A stretch of DNA of 64,000 nucleotides from an uncultured Bacteroidales bacterium (GTDB lineage: Bacteria > Bacteroidota > Bacteroidia > Bacteroidales > UBA932), in the NCBI GenBank assembly GCA_905235085.1, contig CAJOKD010000001.1, positions 1 to 64,000 on the forward strand, written 5' to 3'. Below are positions 34,500 through 43,676 of this stretch, piece after piece. How positions within the stretch are numbered: position 1 is the stretch's first letter; each line of letters starts with the position of its first letter. Below the pieces are notes generated by a model that worked only from the letters and a program-made list of their open reading frames with translations, searched no databases and was not told the DNA's origin. Made by a program: the position numbers and the translations under genes.

Positions 34500-35330
34500 A
34501 TGAAAAGGTTGATTTGGGTTTGTTCGATTGCGGCACTGGCTCTGACCTCGTGCTCGAATACCTCGTCCAGGAACGTGGAGTCTTCATCCAAGACGGCTGT
34601 CGTGGAAAAGGTACCTGCAGCGGCTCCGGTAAAGCCCAGGCAGTACGGAATAGAGGTAGTCAAGGAATATCCCCACGATGAAACGTCCTATACCCAGGGA
34701 CTGTTCTTCCAGGGAGACCGGATGGTCGAGACCACCGGACAGTTCGGGGAATCCACCATCAGGCTTGTCGAACCTGCCAGCGGCAAGGCTCTGAAGAGGT
34801 TCGATTTCGACCGGAAATACTTCGTGGAGGGTTCTGTGGAGCTGGACGGCAACATCTACGTGCTGACGTGGAAGAACAGAGTGGCTTTCATCTATGATGC
34901 TGCGACCCTTGAATACAAGCAGACATACTCTTATCCGCGCGACGGCTGGGGCCTGACGACCGATGGCAAGAACCTGATAGCCAGCGACGGGTCCTCGAAG
35001 TTGTTCTGGATGGACGCCAATTTCAAGCTCATTAAGACCCTCGAGGTACATCTGAACGGGAAGCCGCTCCGGAACATCAACGAACTCGAGTGGGTAGACG
35101 GCAAGATATGGGCTAATGTCTACCTGACGGATATGATAGTGATCATCGACCCTGCGACCGGTAACGTGGAAGGCGTGGTCGACTGTACCGGCCTTCTTCC
35201 TGATTCCCTCAGGGACGAGTACACTGATGTCCTCAACGGAATAGCTGTCAATCCGTCCGACGGCAGGATATATGTTACCGGCAAGTACTGGAAACGCCTG
35301 TACGAGATAAGGATAAAGGAAAAGGAATAG
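34500..35330 (+). CDS. Glutaminyl-peptide cyclotransferase lipoprotein
   Basis: The 276-residue protein has a signal peptide with lipobox LTSC (Cys about 18), a Ser-rich linker, and a five-bladed propeller of the plant/bacterial glutaminyl cyclase type: YPHDETSYTQGLFF near 60, ETTGQFGESTIRLVEP near 80, the GWGLTTDGKNLIASDGSS segment near 150, INELEWVDGKIWANVY near 195 and LNGIAVNP near 245. It converts N-terminal glutamine of exported proteins to pyroglutamate. ATG 34500 is chosen because it starts the signal peptide just after the promoter. Confidence 0.88.
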   Translation: MKRLIWVCSIAALALTSCSNTSSRNVESSSKTAVVEKVPAAAPVKPRQYGIEVVKEYPHDETSYTQGLFFQGDRMVETTGQFGESTIRLVEPASGKALKRFDFDRKYFVEGSVELDGNIYVLTWKNRVAFIYDAATLEYKQTYSYPRDGWGLTTDGKNLIASDGSSKLFWMDANFKLIKTLEVHLNGKPLRNINELEWVDGKIWANVYLTDMIVIIDPATGNVEGVVDCTGLLPDSLRDEYTDVLNGIAVNPSDGRIYVTGKYWKRLYEIRIKEKE

Positions 35331-35344
35331 TTTTTTGATATTAC

Positions 35345-35439
35345 ATAAGCGGGGGTACCGGTTGCAAACTGCCGGTTGAGATCATACCCAATGAACCTGA
35401 TGCGGGTAATGCCGCCGTAGGGAAGCATAATCTCAAACC
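35345..35439 (+). promoter_or_regulatory. TPP riboswitch (THI element) with expression platform
   Basis: The conserved core is clear: GGGGGTACC, GTTGAGATCATACC, the GAACCTGATGCGGGTAATGC segment and CCGTAGGGAAGC. It binds thiamine diphosphate. The sensing strand GGTTGAGAT (35374-35382) can instead pair with ATCTCAAACC (35430-35439) just downstream, which would give two exclusive structures. A small CAGCC/GGCTG hairpin follows before the start codon at 35478. Confidence 0.93.
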
Positions 35440-35477
35440 AGCCACTATGGCTGCCCCTTGCATTGAATTGATTTCTT

Positions 35478-37862
35478 ATGCGAGGTTTTTTGTTTATGGC
35501 AGTATCTGCCATCGCAGCGTTATGTACGCTGGATTCATCGGCTCAGGAGACCCCTGACACTACTCACGCCAGGCTCCTGGAGGAGGCTATCGTCAAGGCA
35601 GTAAGGGCTCAGAAGGACGCCCCTTTCGCCGTTGCCAATGTAAACCGCGAGTCCCTCGGGGATTTCTCCCGGACCGGCCGCGAGATTCCGTTCCTGCTGT
35701 CTTCGACTCCCGGAGTGCTTTCCTGGAGCGAGAACGGCGTCGGAACAGGGACGACCTATATGCGTATCAGGGGAGCGGGGGACTCCCGGATCAACGTGAC
35801 CATAGACGGAGTTCCGCTCAATTCTCCTGAGGACCAATGTGTGTTCTGGGCAAATATGAACAGCTATTCATATTTCCTGGAAAGCATCCAGGTCCAGAGA
35901 GGTGTCGGTTCTTCAACCAACGGCGACGGCGCATTCGGTGGTTCCGTGGCCTTACGCTCTAGACCGTTCTCCTACGATCCGTTCCTGGAACTGGATGCAT
36001 CCTACGGCTCTTACAATACCCGCAACGCCGGCTTTTCGGCATCCACGGGTTTACTGGGCAACAGTTTCGCGGCTGATTTCGCCTTCCATACCACAGGTAC
36101 CGACGGGTATGTCCACGGAACCGCCGGGAACTCGGGTTCCTGGTATGCCGCCTTGTCCTGGATCGGCAGGGACGTGGTCCTCAGGTACAGGAATATAGGC
36201 AACTACGAGCACACCGGTCAGGCCTGGAACGGCGTCACCGCCGGGACAGGCGACCTTTCCATAATGGACGGAACCTATGGAAATAACACTGGTATAAAGA
36301 CTTACGCTGATATGTATGCGAAAGGACTAGGTAAGTTCAACTCCCTGTATGAGTCCCTTGATACCGATACCTACGGATTGTCCCGCTACACCCTGAACGA
36401 CGGCTCACCGTGGCCGAAGACTACTGACAACTTCTGGCAGGACCACAATATCCTGTCCGCGGCCTGGAATTTCGCGAATGGTTGGAATTCAACGCTCTCT
36501 CTCCATTATACACACGGTTACGGTTATTATGAAGAATTCCGGCAGGCGAACAAGTTGTCGAAATTCGGTTTCGCCTCGTTCAAGGACGCCGGCGGCAATA
36601 CCGTGAAGCGGACTGATTTCATCCGGCAGAAAGGCCTATCACAGGATGCCGGAGGTGCTGTCTGGAATGTCTCCTATTCGGGCAACGAATGGGATTTCAT
36701 AAGTGGCCTTTCCGCTCAGCTGTTCGGAGCCAACCATTTCGGCTATCTGACATACGTCGCGGACCCGGCCGTATGTTCCCGGTATCCGTCCCTGGCCGGA
36801 CTTTCGGATACTGACCTTGACGAAGGAAGATACCAGTACTATGATTCCGATGCGAGGAAGGATGACTACAGCGCTTTCGTGAAGGTCTCAAGGGCACTCG
36901 GCGAGCATTTCACCGTGTTCGGAGACTTGCAGTACCGCAGGGTGTCATATTCCACCTGGGGAATCAACGACAAATTCATCGAGAAGGAAGACGGCTCCTA
37001 TGAGAACCAGGTACTTGACATAGACAAGACATACAACTTCTTCAATCCAAAGGCTGGACTGAGCTGGACGATGGGAGCACACCGTGCTTATGCTTCATTC
37101 GCCAGGAGCAACCGCGAACCGGAGCGGAACAACTTCACCGACAACGGAAGTTATCCTGCTCCCAAGTCCGAGAGCGTGAATGACTTTGAACTTGGATACC
37201 AGTACAATGGCCAGGGACTCAGGCTGGGAGCTAATCTGTACCTGATGGATTATGACAATCAGTTCGTACAGACAGGTGCGGTGAGCGACATAGGTGAGGC
37301 CCTGACTACCAATATCAAGGAGTCCTACAGGGCCGGAGTCGAGCTGACCGCCTCGGCGGATCTCGCATCCTGGCTCACTCTTGAGGGAAATGCTGCATTG
37401 AGCAGGAACAGGATCAAGGATTTCGACGAAGTGGTGGAAGACTGGGACAACGGCAGCCAGACCATACATTACGACAACTCGACCATCGCATTCTCTCCAT
37501 CGGCCATCCTCAACGGATTCGTCATCGTCCATCCAGGGAGACTCCAGGCAACCTGGCACACTTCGTATGTGAGCCGTCAATACCTGGATAATACCGAGAA
37601 CAGGGACCGTTCCCTCCCAGGTTATTCGCTCTCCGGTCTCAGCCTGCGCTATCCATTGAAGTTCAAGGGATTGCTTAAAGAGGTCAAGCTTGGCTTGGAT
37701 ATCAACAACATATTCGGTGTCCACGCTGCCACGTCCGGGTGGGTATATTCGGCCATCTATGCTTCCGGAGGCCATCCTGACAGCAACCGATACTACCAGA
37801 TTGGCTTCGTCCCGACCGCAGGCACCACGGTGATTGGGAGCGTTTCGCTTAAGTTCCGCTAA
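35478..37862 (+). CDS. TonB-dependent outer membrane receptor, probably for thiamine
   Basis: The 794-residue protein has a signal peptide (to about residue 22), a plug domain (DFSRTGREIPFLLSSTPGVL near 60, TYMRIRGAGDSRINVTIDGVPLN near 92, QRGVGSSTNGDGAFGGSV near 137) and a large beta barrel ending in SLKFR, with the terminal aromatic/Arg pattern of outer membrane proteins. It lacks the N-terminal carboxypeptidase-regulatory-like domain of SusC proteins. The TPP riboswitch directly upstream implies uptake of thiamine or a thiamine precursor when TPP is low. Confidence 0.9.
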   Translation: MRGFLFMAVSAIAALCTLDSSAQETPDTTHARLLEEAIVKAVRAQKDAPFAVANVNRESLGDFSRTGREIPFLLSSTPGVLSWSENGVGTGTTYMRIRGAGDSRINVTIDGVPLNSPEDQCVFWANMNSYSYFLESIQVQRGVGSSTNGDGAFGGSVALRSRPFSYDPFLELDASYGSYNTRNAGFSASTGLLGNSFAADFAFHTTGTDGYVHGTAGNSGSWYAALSWIGRDVVLRYRNIGNYEHTGQAWNGVTAGTGDLSIMDGTYGNNTGIKTYADMYAKGLGKFNSLYESLDTDTYGLSRYTLNDGSPWPKTTDNFWQDHNILSAAWNFANGWNSTLSLHYTHGYGYYEEFRQANKLSKFGFASFKDAGGNTVKRTDFIRQKGLSQDAGGAVWNVSYSGNEWDFISGLSAQLFGANHFGYLTYVADPAVCSRYPSLAGLSDTDLDEGRYQYYDSDARKDDYSAFVKVSRALGEHFTVFGDLQYRRVSYSTWGINDKFIEKEDGSYENQVLDIDKTYNFFNPKAGLSWTMGAHRAYASFARSNREPERNNFTDNGSYPAPKSESVNDFELGYQYNGQGLRLGANLYLMDYDNQFVQTGAVSDIGEALTTNIKESYRAGVELTASADLASWLTLEGNAALSRNRIKDFDEVVEDWDNGSQTIHYDNSTIAFSPSAILNGFVIVHPGRLQATWHTSYVSRQYLDNTENRDRSLPGYSLSGLSLRYPLKFKGLLKEVKLGLDINNIFGVHAATSGWVYSAIYASGGHPDSNRYYQIGFVPTAGTTVIGSVSLKFR

Positions 37863-37888
37863 ATGCCGGACTTTCACGAATATTGTGT

Positions 37889-37896
37889 TATATTTG
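37889..37896 (+). promoter_or_regulatory. -7 box TATATTTG upstream of the CorC-like gene
   Basis: An exact TAnnTTTG match 19 bp before the ATG at 37916. No clear -33 box. Confidence 0.5.
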
Positions 37897-37915
37897 CATA
37901 ATATTCGGATAGTTT

Positions 37916-38980
37916 ATGGGTCTTCTCTTGATATTCCTGTGCGGGACGCTTCTCATATCGTTCCTATGTTCCATCCTGGAGTCGGTTCTTATGTCCACTC
38001 CACTCTCGTTCATAACGATGAAGAAGGAGCAGGGATACAAGCCTGCATCGAAGTTCCTCGAGTACAAGACCGATACCGAGAAGCCTCTGGCCGCTATCCT
38101 TTCCCTCAACACGATAGCTAATACGATAGGTGCCGCAGGGGTGGGCCGCCAGGCGACCTTGCTGTTCGGAAGTACTTGGTTCGGAATCATTTCCGCCATC
38201 ACGACCCTGTTGATCCTGATATTCGCGGAGATTGTCCCCAAGACGATAGGTACCTCTTCCTGGAAGCACCTTATGGGTTTCGCTACCAGGACTATGTCCG
38301 TCCTCATATTCCTTATGTATCCTTTGGTACTGCTGGTGGGTTTGATCAGCCGCTCCCTCGAGAAGGACGAGGATGAGGCTTCGGTCAGCAGGGAAGAGGT
38401 TACCGCGATGGCCAACATCGGAGTTGAGGAAGGCGTCATAGATTCCGACGAGAACAAGGTCATACAGAATATTATGAAGCTGGACAATGTCCAGGCCTGC
38501 GATGCGATGACTCCGAGAATAGTGGCTATGACCGCTCAGGAGAATATGACCTTGAAGAATTTCTACAAGAACGAACAGTACCTTCATTATTCCAGGATTC
38601 CGGTCTATGCCGATTCTCCCGAGTATATCACCGGCTACATCCTTCTGAGCGATGCCCTCGAGGGGCTAGCTGACGATGAATTCGACAAGCGCCTCAAGGA
38701 ACTGAAGCGTCCTATATCCTTCTTCCACGAAGAAGATTCCCTGAGCAATGTCTGGGACGGACTGCTGAAGAACCACGAGCAGATGGCCCTTATCATTGAC
38801 GAATACGGCTGCTTCCAGGGTATAGTGACCCTTGAAGACATAATCGAGACCATCCTCGGTCTGGAAATCATCGACGAGAACGACCAGGCAATCGATATGC
38901 AACAGTTCGCCAGGGAGCGCTGGGAACGCCGCCAGAAGCGCTTCCGTACCATCAACCTTCCAAAGGAAGAAAACGTATGA
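37916..38980 (+). CDS. CorC/HlyC-type membrane protein (DUF21 plus CBS domains)
   Basis: The 354-residue protein has an N-terminal DUF21 membrane domain of about four helices (1-150), with NTIANTIGAAGVG near 62, and a cytoplasmic pair of CBS domains (about 200-320; MTPRIVAM and MALIIDEYGCFQGIVTLEDIIETILG). Such proteins are linked to Mg2+/Co2+ efflux or metal homeostasis. There is no large C-terminal transporter-associated domain, as some family members have; the chain ends with an Arg-rich helix. Its stop overlaps the dtd start by 4 bp. Confidence 0.87.
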   Translation: MGLLLIFLCGTLLISFLCSILESVLMSTPLSFITMKKEQGYKPASKFLEYKTDTEKPLAAILSLNTIANTIGAAGVGRQATLLFGSTWFGIISAITTLLILIFAEIVPKTIGTSSWKHLMGFATRTMSVLIFLMYPLVLLVGLISRSLEKDEDEASVSREEVTAMANIGVEEGVIDSDENKVIQNIMKLDNVQACDAMTPRIVAMTAQENMTLKNFYKNEQYLHYSRIPVYADSPEYITGYILLSDALEGLADDEFDKRLKELKRPISFFHEEDSLSNVWDGLLKNHEQMALIIDEYGCFQGIVTLEDIIETILGLEIIDENDQAIDMQQFARERWERRQKRFRTINLPKEENV

Positions 38981-39426
38981 GGACTGTAATCCAGAGAGTT
39001 GCGAGCGCAAGCGTCACGATAGGCGGACGGGTCAAGTCTTCCATAGGCAAGGGATTGCTGGTCCTGCTGGGAGTAGGCGAGGACGACGGCCAGGAAGACA
39101 TCGACTGGCTTGTCCGCAAGATATCCGCGATGAGGATATTCGATGACGAAGCCGGTGTGATGAACCTTTCCGTGATGGACATCGGAGGGGAAGTCCTGGT
39201 AGTCAGCCAGTTCACCCTGATGGCGAACTGCAAGAAAGGAAACCGTCCGTCCTACATCAAGGCTGCCGGGCACGAGATATCCATTCCTATGTATGAGCGC
39301 TTCTGCGAAAAGATGTCGGAGCAGATGGGAAAGGAGATAGGCACGGGAGAGTTCGGTGCGATGATGGAAGTATCGCTTGTGAACGATGGCCCTGTGACCA
39401 TCGTGCTGGATTCGAAAGACAGGTAG
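38977..39426 (+). CDS. dtd: D-aminoacyl-tRNA deacylase
   Basis: The 149-residue protein removes D-amino acids, and glycine from tRNA-Ala. Family motifs are MRTVIQRVASASVTI at the start, the catalytic SQFTLMANCKKGNRPS near 77, and NDGPVTIVLDS at the C-terminus. Length is normal. It is translationally coupled to the CorC-like gene. Confidence 0.95.
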   Translation: MRTVIQRVASASVTIGGRVKSSIGKGLLVLLGVGEDDGQEDIDWLVRKISAMRIFDDEAGVMNLSVMDIGGEVLVVSQFTLMANCKKGNRPSYIKAAGHEISIPMYERFCEKMSEQMGKEIGTGEFGAMMEVSLVNDGPVTIVLDSKDR

Positions 39427-39432
39427 CCGAGC

Positions 39433-40011
39433 CTACAGGAAGGCCTTCAATTCCTCGTAGAATCGTTGGGTAGGGAAGCCCATCACATTGTAGAAGGATC
39501 CGTCGATCCTGGAAATCCCGATATATCCAATCCATTCCTGGATGCCGTATGCCCCGGCCTTGTCGAAAGGGCGGTAATTGTCTATGTAATAGTCGATTTC
39601 CTGATCAGTCAGATCCTTGAAATAGACGTCTGAGGAGACTGAGAAAGTCCTGGTCCGAACGGCGTCGCGGATCGTAACTGCGGTGATGACCTGATGTTCC
39701 CGTCCGGAGAGAAGACGCAGCATCCTGACGGCATCGTCCCTGTCCTCGGGTTTTCCCAGTATTTCACTGCCGCACAGAACCATCGTGTCGGATGTCACCA
39801 GAATCTCGTCAGGCTCCAGAGCCCTGTGGAAACCGAGGGACTTGCCCAGGGACATCGATTCCGGTACTTTCACGTGAGGTATATCGGCGGAATACTCTTC
39901 CTTGAAACAGGTTTCCGGATCCACCGTGAATTCTATCCCCAGGCCCGCCAGAAGCTCGCGCCTCCGAGGAGAATTCGATGCGAGGATTATCTTCTTGCCG
40001 TGCGTATCCAT
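39433..40011 (-). CDS. Maf-like nucleotide pyrophosphatase
   Basis: The 192-residue protein begins KIILASNSPRRRELLAGLG, the Maf signature, and contains EILVTSDTMVLCGSEILGKP near 70 and DKAGAYGIQEW near 150. Maf proteins hydrolyse non-canonical or modified nucleoside triphosphates (dTTP/UTP type). It is first encoded after a KdsC-like gene in the same direction, 9 bp downstream of it. Confidence 0.9.
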   Translation of the reverse strand: MDTHGKKIILASNSPRRRELLAGLGIEFTVDPETCFKEEYSADIPHVKVPESMSLGKSLGFHRALEPDEILVTSDTMVLCGSEILGKPEDRDDAVRMLRLLSGREHQVITAVTIRDAVRTRTFSVSSDVYFKDLTDQEIDYYIDNYRPFDKAGAYGIQEWIGYIGISRIDGSFYNVMGFPTQRFYEELKAFL

Positions 40012-40020
40012 CTCCTTCGA

Positions 40021-40545
40021 CTAGAACAGTTTCTTGTACAGCTTGGAATTGAACACCCAGCGTCCCTGGGCCTTCATAACGGCTTCCATATATTCCCTGA
40101 CGCAGGCCTTGCCGCCCGGGCGCATCGATACGATGTCGGCGGCCTCGCGGGCTTCTATGCTCGCATCCGCAGGAGCCACCCCGATCCCGGCGGCTTGGAT
40201 CACTTCCACGTCTGGGACATCGTCTCCGAAAAACATCACTTCCTCCCGCTTAAGCCCGTGCCTGCGGCAGAAGTCGTCGAAATCGTCGATCTTGATCCTC
40301 GACCCCAGGTAGATGTCTTCAGGGGGGATTCCGTTGGAGCTGAAGCGTGCCCTGATGCTCTGCGAACGGCCACCCGTGATAACTGCGACTGGGAAACCGT
40401 TCATGGCGGCCATACGCACGGCAAAGCCGTCCTTCGCGTCGAAGGTCCTGTATAGCTGGCCTTCGAGGTCAGCCAGGATGCCGCCGTCGGTCATTACGCC
40501 GTCTATGTCAAAGGCGAAACCTTTGATGTCCTTGAATTCGGTCAT
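40021..40545 (-). CDS. kdsC: HAD-family phosphatase of the KDO-8-phosphate phosphatase type
   Basis: The 174-residue protein is the short, cap-less HAD form typical of KdsC: DIDGVMTDGG near 12 with the nucleophile Asp, AVITGGRSQSIRARF near 52, the GDDVPDVEVIQAAGIGVAP stretch near 100 and SMRPGGKACVREYMEAV near 145. KdsC makes KDO for lipopolysaccharide. ATG 40545 is chosen because the longer frame starts at a TTG inside the upstream gene. It is encoded directly after the DUF3467 gene. Confidence 0.85.
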   Translation of the reverse strand: MTEFKDIKGFAFDIDGVMTDGGILADLEGQLYRTFDAKDGFAVRMAAMNGFPVAVITGGRSQSIRARFSSNGIPPEDIYLGSRIKIDDFDDFCRRHGLKREEVMFFGDDVPDVEVIQAAGIGVAPADASIEAREAADIVSMRPGGKACVREYMEAVMKAQGRWVFNSKLYKKLF

Positions 40546-40553
40546 TCCAGACG

Positions 40554-40874
40554 TCAATTGTTCTTCCCGAACTGAGGAAGGTCACCGAGGTTGAATGTGC
40601 CGCCTCCTTGCTGCTGACCGCCGCCGATGTCGATCAGTCCGAACTGAGACTCATATTTGGTGACGTTGTCCATAAGGGCGTTCAGGAGCCTCTTGGCGTG
40701 CTCGGGCGTCATCACAAGGCGGTTGCTGATCTCCGGCTTAGGAAGTCCCGGAAGCATCGTCGCGAAATCGATGATGAACTCGCTGTGTGAATGGGTTATG
40801 ATAGCGAGGTTCGAATAATTGCCCTTTGCGATTTCTGGTTTGATCTCCAGACTGATTTCTTTGTTGTCTGCCAT
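40554..40874 (-). CDS. DUF3467 protein
   Basis: The 106-residue protein reads EISLEIKPEIAKGNYSNLAI, SEFIIDFATMLPG and VMTPEHAKRLLNALMDNVTKYE, which is the DUF3467 pattern found across Bacteroidota, and ends in a Gln/Gly-rich tail. Function unknown, cytoplasmic. A much longer open frame on this strand continues upstream across valS, but the promoter and family start place the gene start at ATG 40874. Confidence 0.88.
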   Translation of the reverse strand: MADNKEISLEIKPEIAKGNYSNLAIITHSHSEFIIDFATMLPGLPKPEISNRLVMTPEHAKRLLNALMDNVTKYESQFGLIDIGGGQQQGGGTFNLGDLPQFGKNN

Positions 40875-40921
40875 ATTCTTTAATTTTGGTCCCGACAGGG
40901 GATAGCACCTGCCCGGGAATA

Positions 40922-40950
40922 CAAATTTAGTGAAAATTGTGCTATATTTG
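40922..40950. promoter_or_regulatory. Divergent promoter pair (DUF3467 operon / valS)
   Basis: TAAATTTG on the minus strand (40929-40922) serves the DUF3467-kdsC-maf string. TATATTTG on the plus strand (40943-40950) serves valS. Both are exact matches and are offset by 21 bp, so each promoter's -33 region falls on the other's -7 box. Confidence 0.65.
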
Positions 40951-40976
40951 TATTTCTTGAACGTAGTTAATGAAAT

Positions 40977-43640
40977 ATGAGCGAAAAGAAAGAACTCTCC
41001 GCTAAATACAATCCAGCGGAAGTGGAAGACAAGTGGTACGCCTGGTGGCTGGAACACAAGTGCTTCCATTCTGAACCAGATGAAAGGGAACCTTACACCA
41101 TAGTCATACCCCCGCCTAACGTTACGGGAATCCTCCATATGGGCCACGTACTGAACAACACCCTTAACGATGTGCTGGTACGCAAGGCCAGGATGGACGG
41201 CAAGAACGCCTGCTGGGTGCCGGGTACCGACCACGCATCCATCGCTACAGAGAGCAAGGTGGTAGCAAAGCTCAGGGATATGGGAATATACAAGGAAGAC
41301 CTTTCCCGCGAGGAGTTCCTGAAATATGCCTGGGAATGGAAGGAAGAGCACGGAGGCATCATCCTGCAGCAGCTTCGCAAGCTCGGTGCATCCTGCGACT
41401 GGGACCGCACGAAATTTACTATGGAGCCGGCCCTCTCCGACGCAGTGATTTCCACTTTCTGCTACTTCTACAAAAAGGGGATGATATACAGGGGAGTCCG
41501 TATGGTCAACTGGGACCCGGTCGCCCTGACTGCCATCTCTGACGACGAAGTCATCCACCAGGACACGGCAAGCCACTTCTACCATATGAGATACTTCATC
41601 TCCGACGGGAACGGCAAGCCTACTGACAAGTACCTCATCGTGGCCACCACGCGCCCGGAGACTATTATGGCCGATGCGGCCGTCTGCGTCAACCCTGCAG
41701 ATGAAAGATATCACTGGCTCAAGGGCAAGAAGGTGCTTATCCCTTTGATAAACAGGGAGATCCCTATCATCGAGGATAGCTATGTCGAGATGGACTTCGG
41801 AACTGGCTGCCTCAAGGTGACTCCGGCTCACGATGCCCACGATTATGAGATCGGCCTGAGGCACAACCTTCCTGTCCTGGACATCATCGACGACCACGGA
41901 AGACTCAATGAGAATGCCACCATACTCATAGGGGAGGACAGGTTCGTAGCCAGGAAGAAGATCGTGAAGATGCTGGAGGAAGCCGGCAATCTCGAAAAGG
42001 TCGAAGACTACACGTCCCCTGTGGGATATTCGGAGAGGACCAAGGCCGTCATCGAGCCGAAGCTTTCCGCACAGTGGTTCCTCAAGATGGGAGACCTGGC
42101 GGGGCAGGCGCTGGAGGCCGTTGAATCAGGTAGGATCAAGTTCATTCCTGACAAGTACCGCAACACATACCGCCATTGGATGGAGAATGCACACGACTGG
42201 TGCATCTCCCGCCAGCTCTGGTGGGGACAGCGTATTCCGGCATATTATCTTCCGGACGGACAGGTTGTCGTCGAGGAAACTCCGGAACTTGCTCTCGAAG
42301 CAGCCAAGAAGATAAATCCGGCACTCACGGCAGCCGATCTGGTCCAGGACGAGGATGTCCTCGATACCTGGTTCTCCAGCTGGCTATGGCCTATTTCGGT
42401 ATTCGACTCCGAGAGGCCTGGACACCCTGAGCACGAGCCGAACAAGGACCTTGCATACTATTACCCGACCAACGATCTTGTGACCGGTCCGGACATCATC
42501 TTCTTCTGGGTGGCCAGGATGATAATGGCCGGAGGTGAGTTTATGGGCGACAAGCCGTTCAGCAATGTTTACTTTACCGGAATCGTGAGGGACAAGATAG
42601 GCCGCAAGATGAGCAAGACCCTCGGCAATTCTCCGGATCCTCTCGACTTGATCGCGAAATACGGTGCTGATGCGGTCAGGATCGGAATGCTGCTCTGTTC
42701 CTCTGCAGGAAATGACATATTCTATGATGAATCCCAGATAGAACAGGGCCGCAATTTCTGCAACAAGATCTGGAATTCATTCCGCTTGATGCAGGGTTGG
42801 TCTGTTGATGAAAAACTTCAGCAGAGCGATGTCAACAAGCTGGCCGTCAAGTGGTTTGAGAATAAGTTAAGCCAGACAGTCGAGGCAGTTGAGGACTTGT
42901 ATTCCAAGTTCCGCATCTCCGATGCCCTGATGACGATCTACAAGTTGTTCTGGGATGAATATTGTTCCTGGTACCTGGAGGCTATCAAGCCTGCATACGG
43001 AGAGGCGATCGACAAGGCTTCCTATGACTCAACCCTTGCGTTCTTCGAACAGCTGCTCAAGCTGATCCATCCTGTTATGCCTTTCATCTCCGAGGAGCTT
43101 TGGCAGTCTATGGCAGGAAGGGGCGAAAACGAGACTATAATGTTCCAGCCGAGTCCTGCAGCCGGTCCGGTGGATTCCAAGGTCATCGGAGATTTCGAGA
43201 TGGCTCAGGAAACCATCAATGCTCTCCGCGGAATGCGCCAGCAGAAGAACATATCTCCTAAGGAACCGCTGTCCCTCCGGATAAAGGGAGGATTCCCTGA
43301 GGAAGTGATTCCGCTTATCGTCAAACTGGCCAATGTCTCTGAGGTAGGTAAGGTCGACGCATTCGGGGATGGAAGCGGGGTTTCGCTACTCGTCAGGACA
43401 ACGGAGATGTTCGTCCCTCTCGGAGGACTCGTGAACGCGGAAGAAGAGATAAAGAAGATCGAGGCTGAACTCGAACATCAGCGTGGATTCCTTGCTTTGG
43501 TGCGCAAAAAGCTGTCCAACGAGGCCTTCGTGGCCCACGCTCCACAGCAGGTTGTTGAGCTGGAGCGCAAGAAAGAGTCCGACAGCCTCTCAAAGATTGA
43601 AAGTCTAGAAAAGGCGCTTAATGCGTTGAAAACTAAATAA
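40977..43640 (+). CDS. valS: Valyl-tRNA synthetase
   Basis: The 887-residue class I synthetase has the HIGH-type motif PPPNVTGILHMGHVLNNTLND near 45, an editing domain (CP1, about 190-330) and the KMSKS-type motif KMSKTLGNSPDPLDLI near 545. An anticodon-binding domain and a C-terminal coiled coil (about 815-887, Lys/Glu rich) follow. Length is normal. An A/T-rich hairpin (43631-43638 with 43648-43655) spans the stop codon and may be a weak terminator. Confidence 0.97.
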   Translation: MSEKKELSAKYNPAEVEDKWYAWWLEHKCFHSEPDEREPYTIVIPPPNVTGILHMGHVLNNTLNDVLVRKARMDGKNACWVPGTDHASIATESKVVAKLRDMGIYKEDLSREEFLKYAWEWKEEHGGIILQQLRKLGASCDWDRTKFTMEPALSDAVISTFCYFYKKGMIYRGVRMVNWDPVALTAISDDEVIHQDTASHFYHMRYFISDGNGKPTDKYLIVATTRPETIMADAAVCVNPADERYHWLKGKKVLIPLINREIPIIEDSYVEMDFGTGCLKVTPAHDAHDYEIGLRHNLPVLDIIDDHGRLNENATILIGEDRFVARKKIVKMLEEAGNLEKVEDYTSPVGYSERTKAVIEPKLSAQWFLKMGDLAGQALEAVESGRIKFIPDKYRNTYRHWMENAHDWCISRQLWWGQRIPAYYLPDGQVVVEETPELALEAAKKINPALTAADLVQDEDVLDTWFSSWLWPISVFDSERPGHPEHEPNKDLAYYYPTNDLVTGPDIIFFWVARMIMAGGEFMGDKPFSNVYFTGIVRDKIGRKMSKTLGNSPDPLDLIAKYGADAVRIGMLLCSSAGNDIFYDESQIEQGRNFCNKIWNSFRLMQGWSVDEKLQQSDVNKLAVKWFENKLSQTVEAVEDLYSKFRISDALMTIYKLFWDEYCSWYLEAIKPAYGEAIDKASYDSTLAFFEQLLKLIHPVMPFISEELWQSMAGRGENETIMFQPSPAAGPVDSKVIGDFEMAQETINALRGMRQQKNISPKEPLSLRIKGGFPEEVIPLIVKLANVSEVGKVDAFGDGSGVSLLVRTTEMFVPLGGLVNAEEEIKKIEAELEHQRGFLALVRKKLSNEAFVAHAPQQVVELERKKESDSLSKIESLEKALNALKTK

Positions 43641-43676
43641 AGAAACAATTTAGTTTATTATTATAACTTTTTTGTT

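Noticed and set aside
40875..41897. Long minus-strand frame extending the DUF3467 gene across the start of valS
   Set aside because: The family start, the promoter at 40922-40929 and the lack of similarity upstream limit the gene to 40554-40874.
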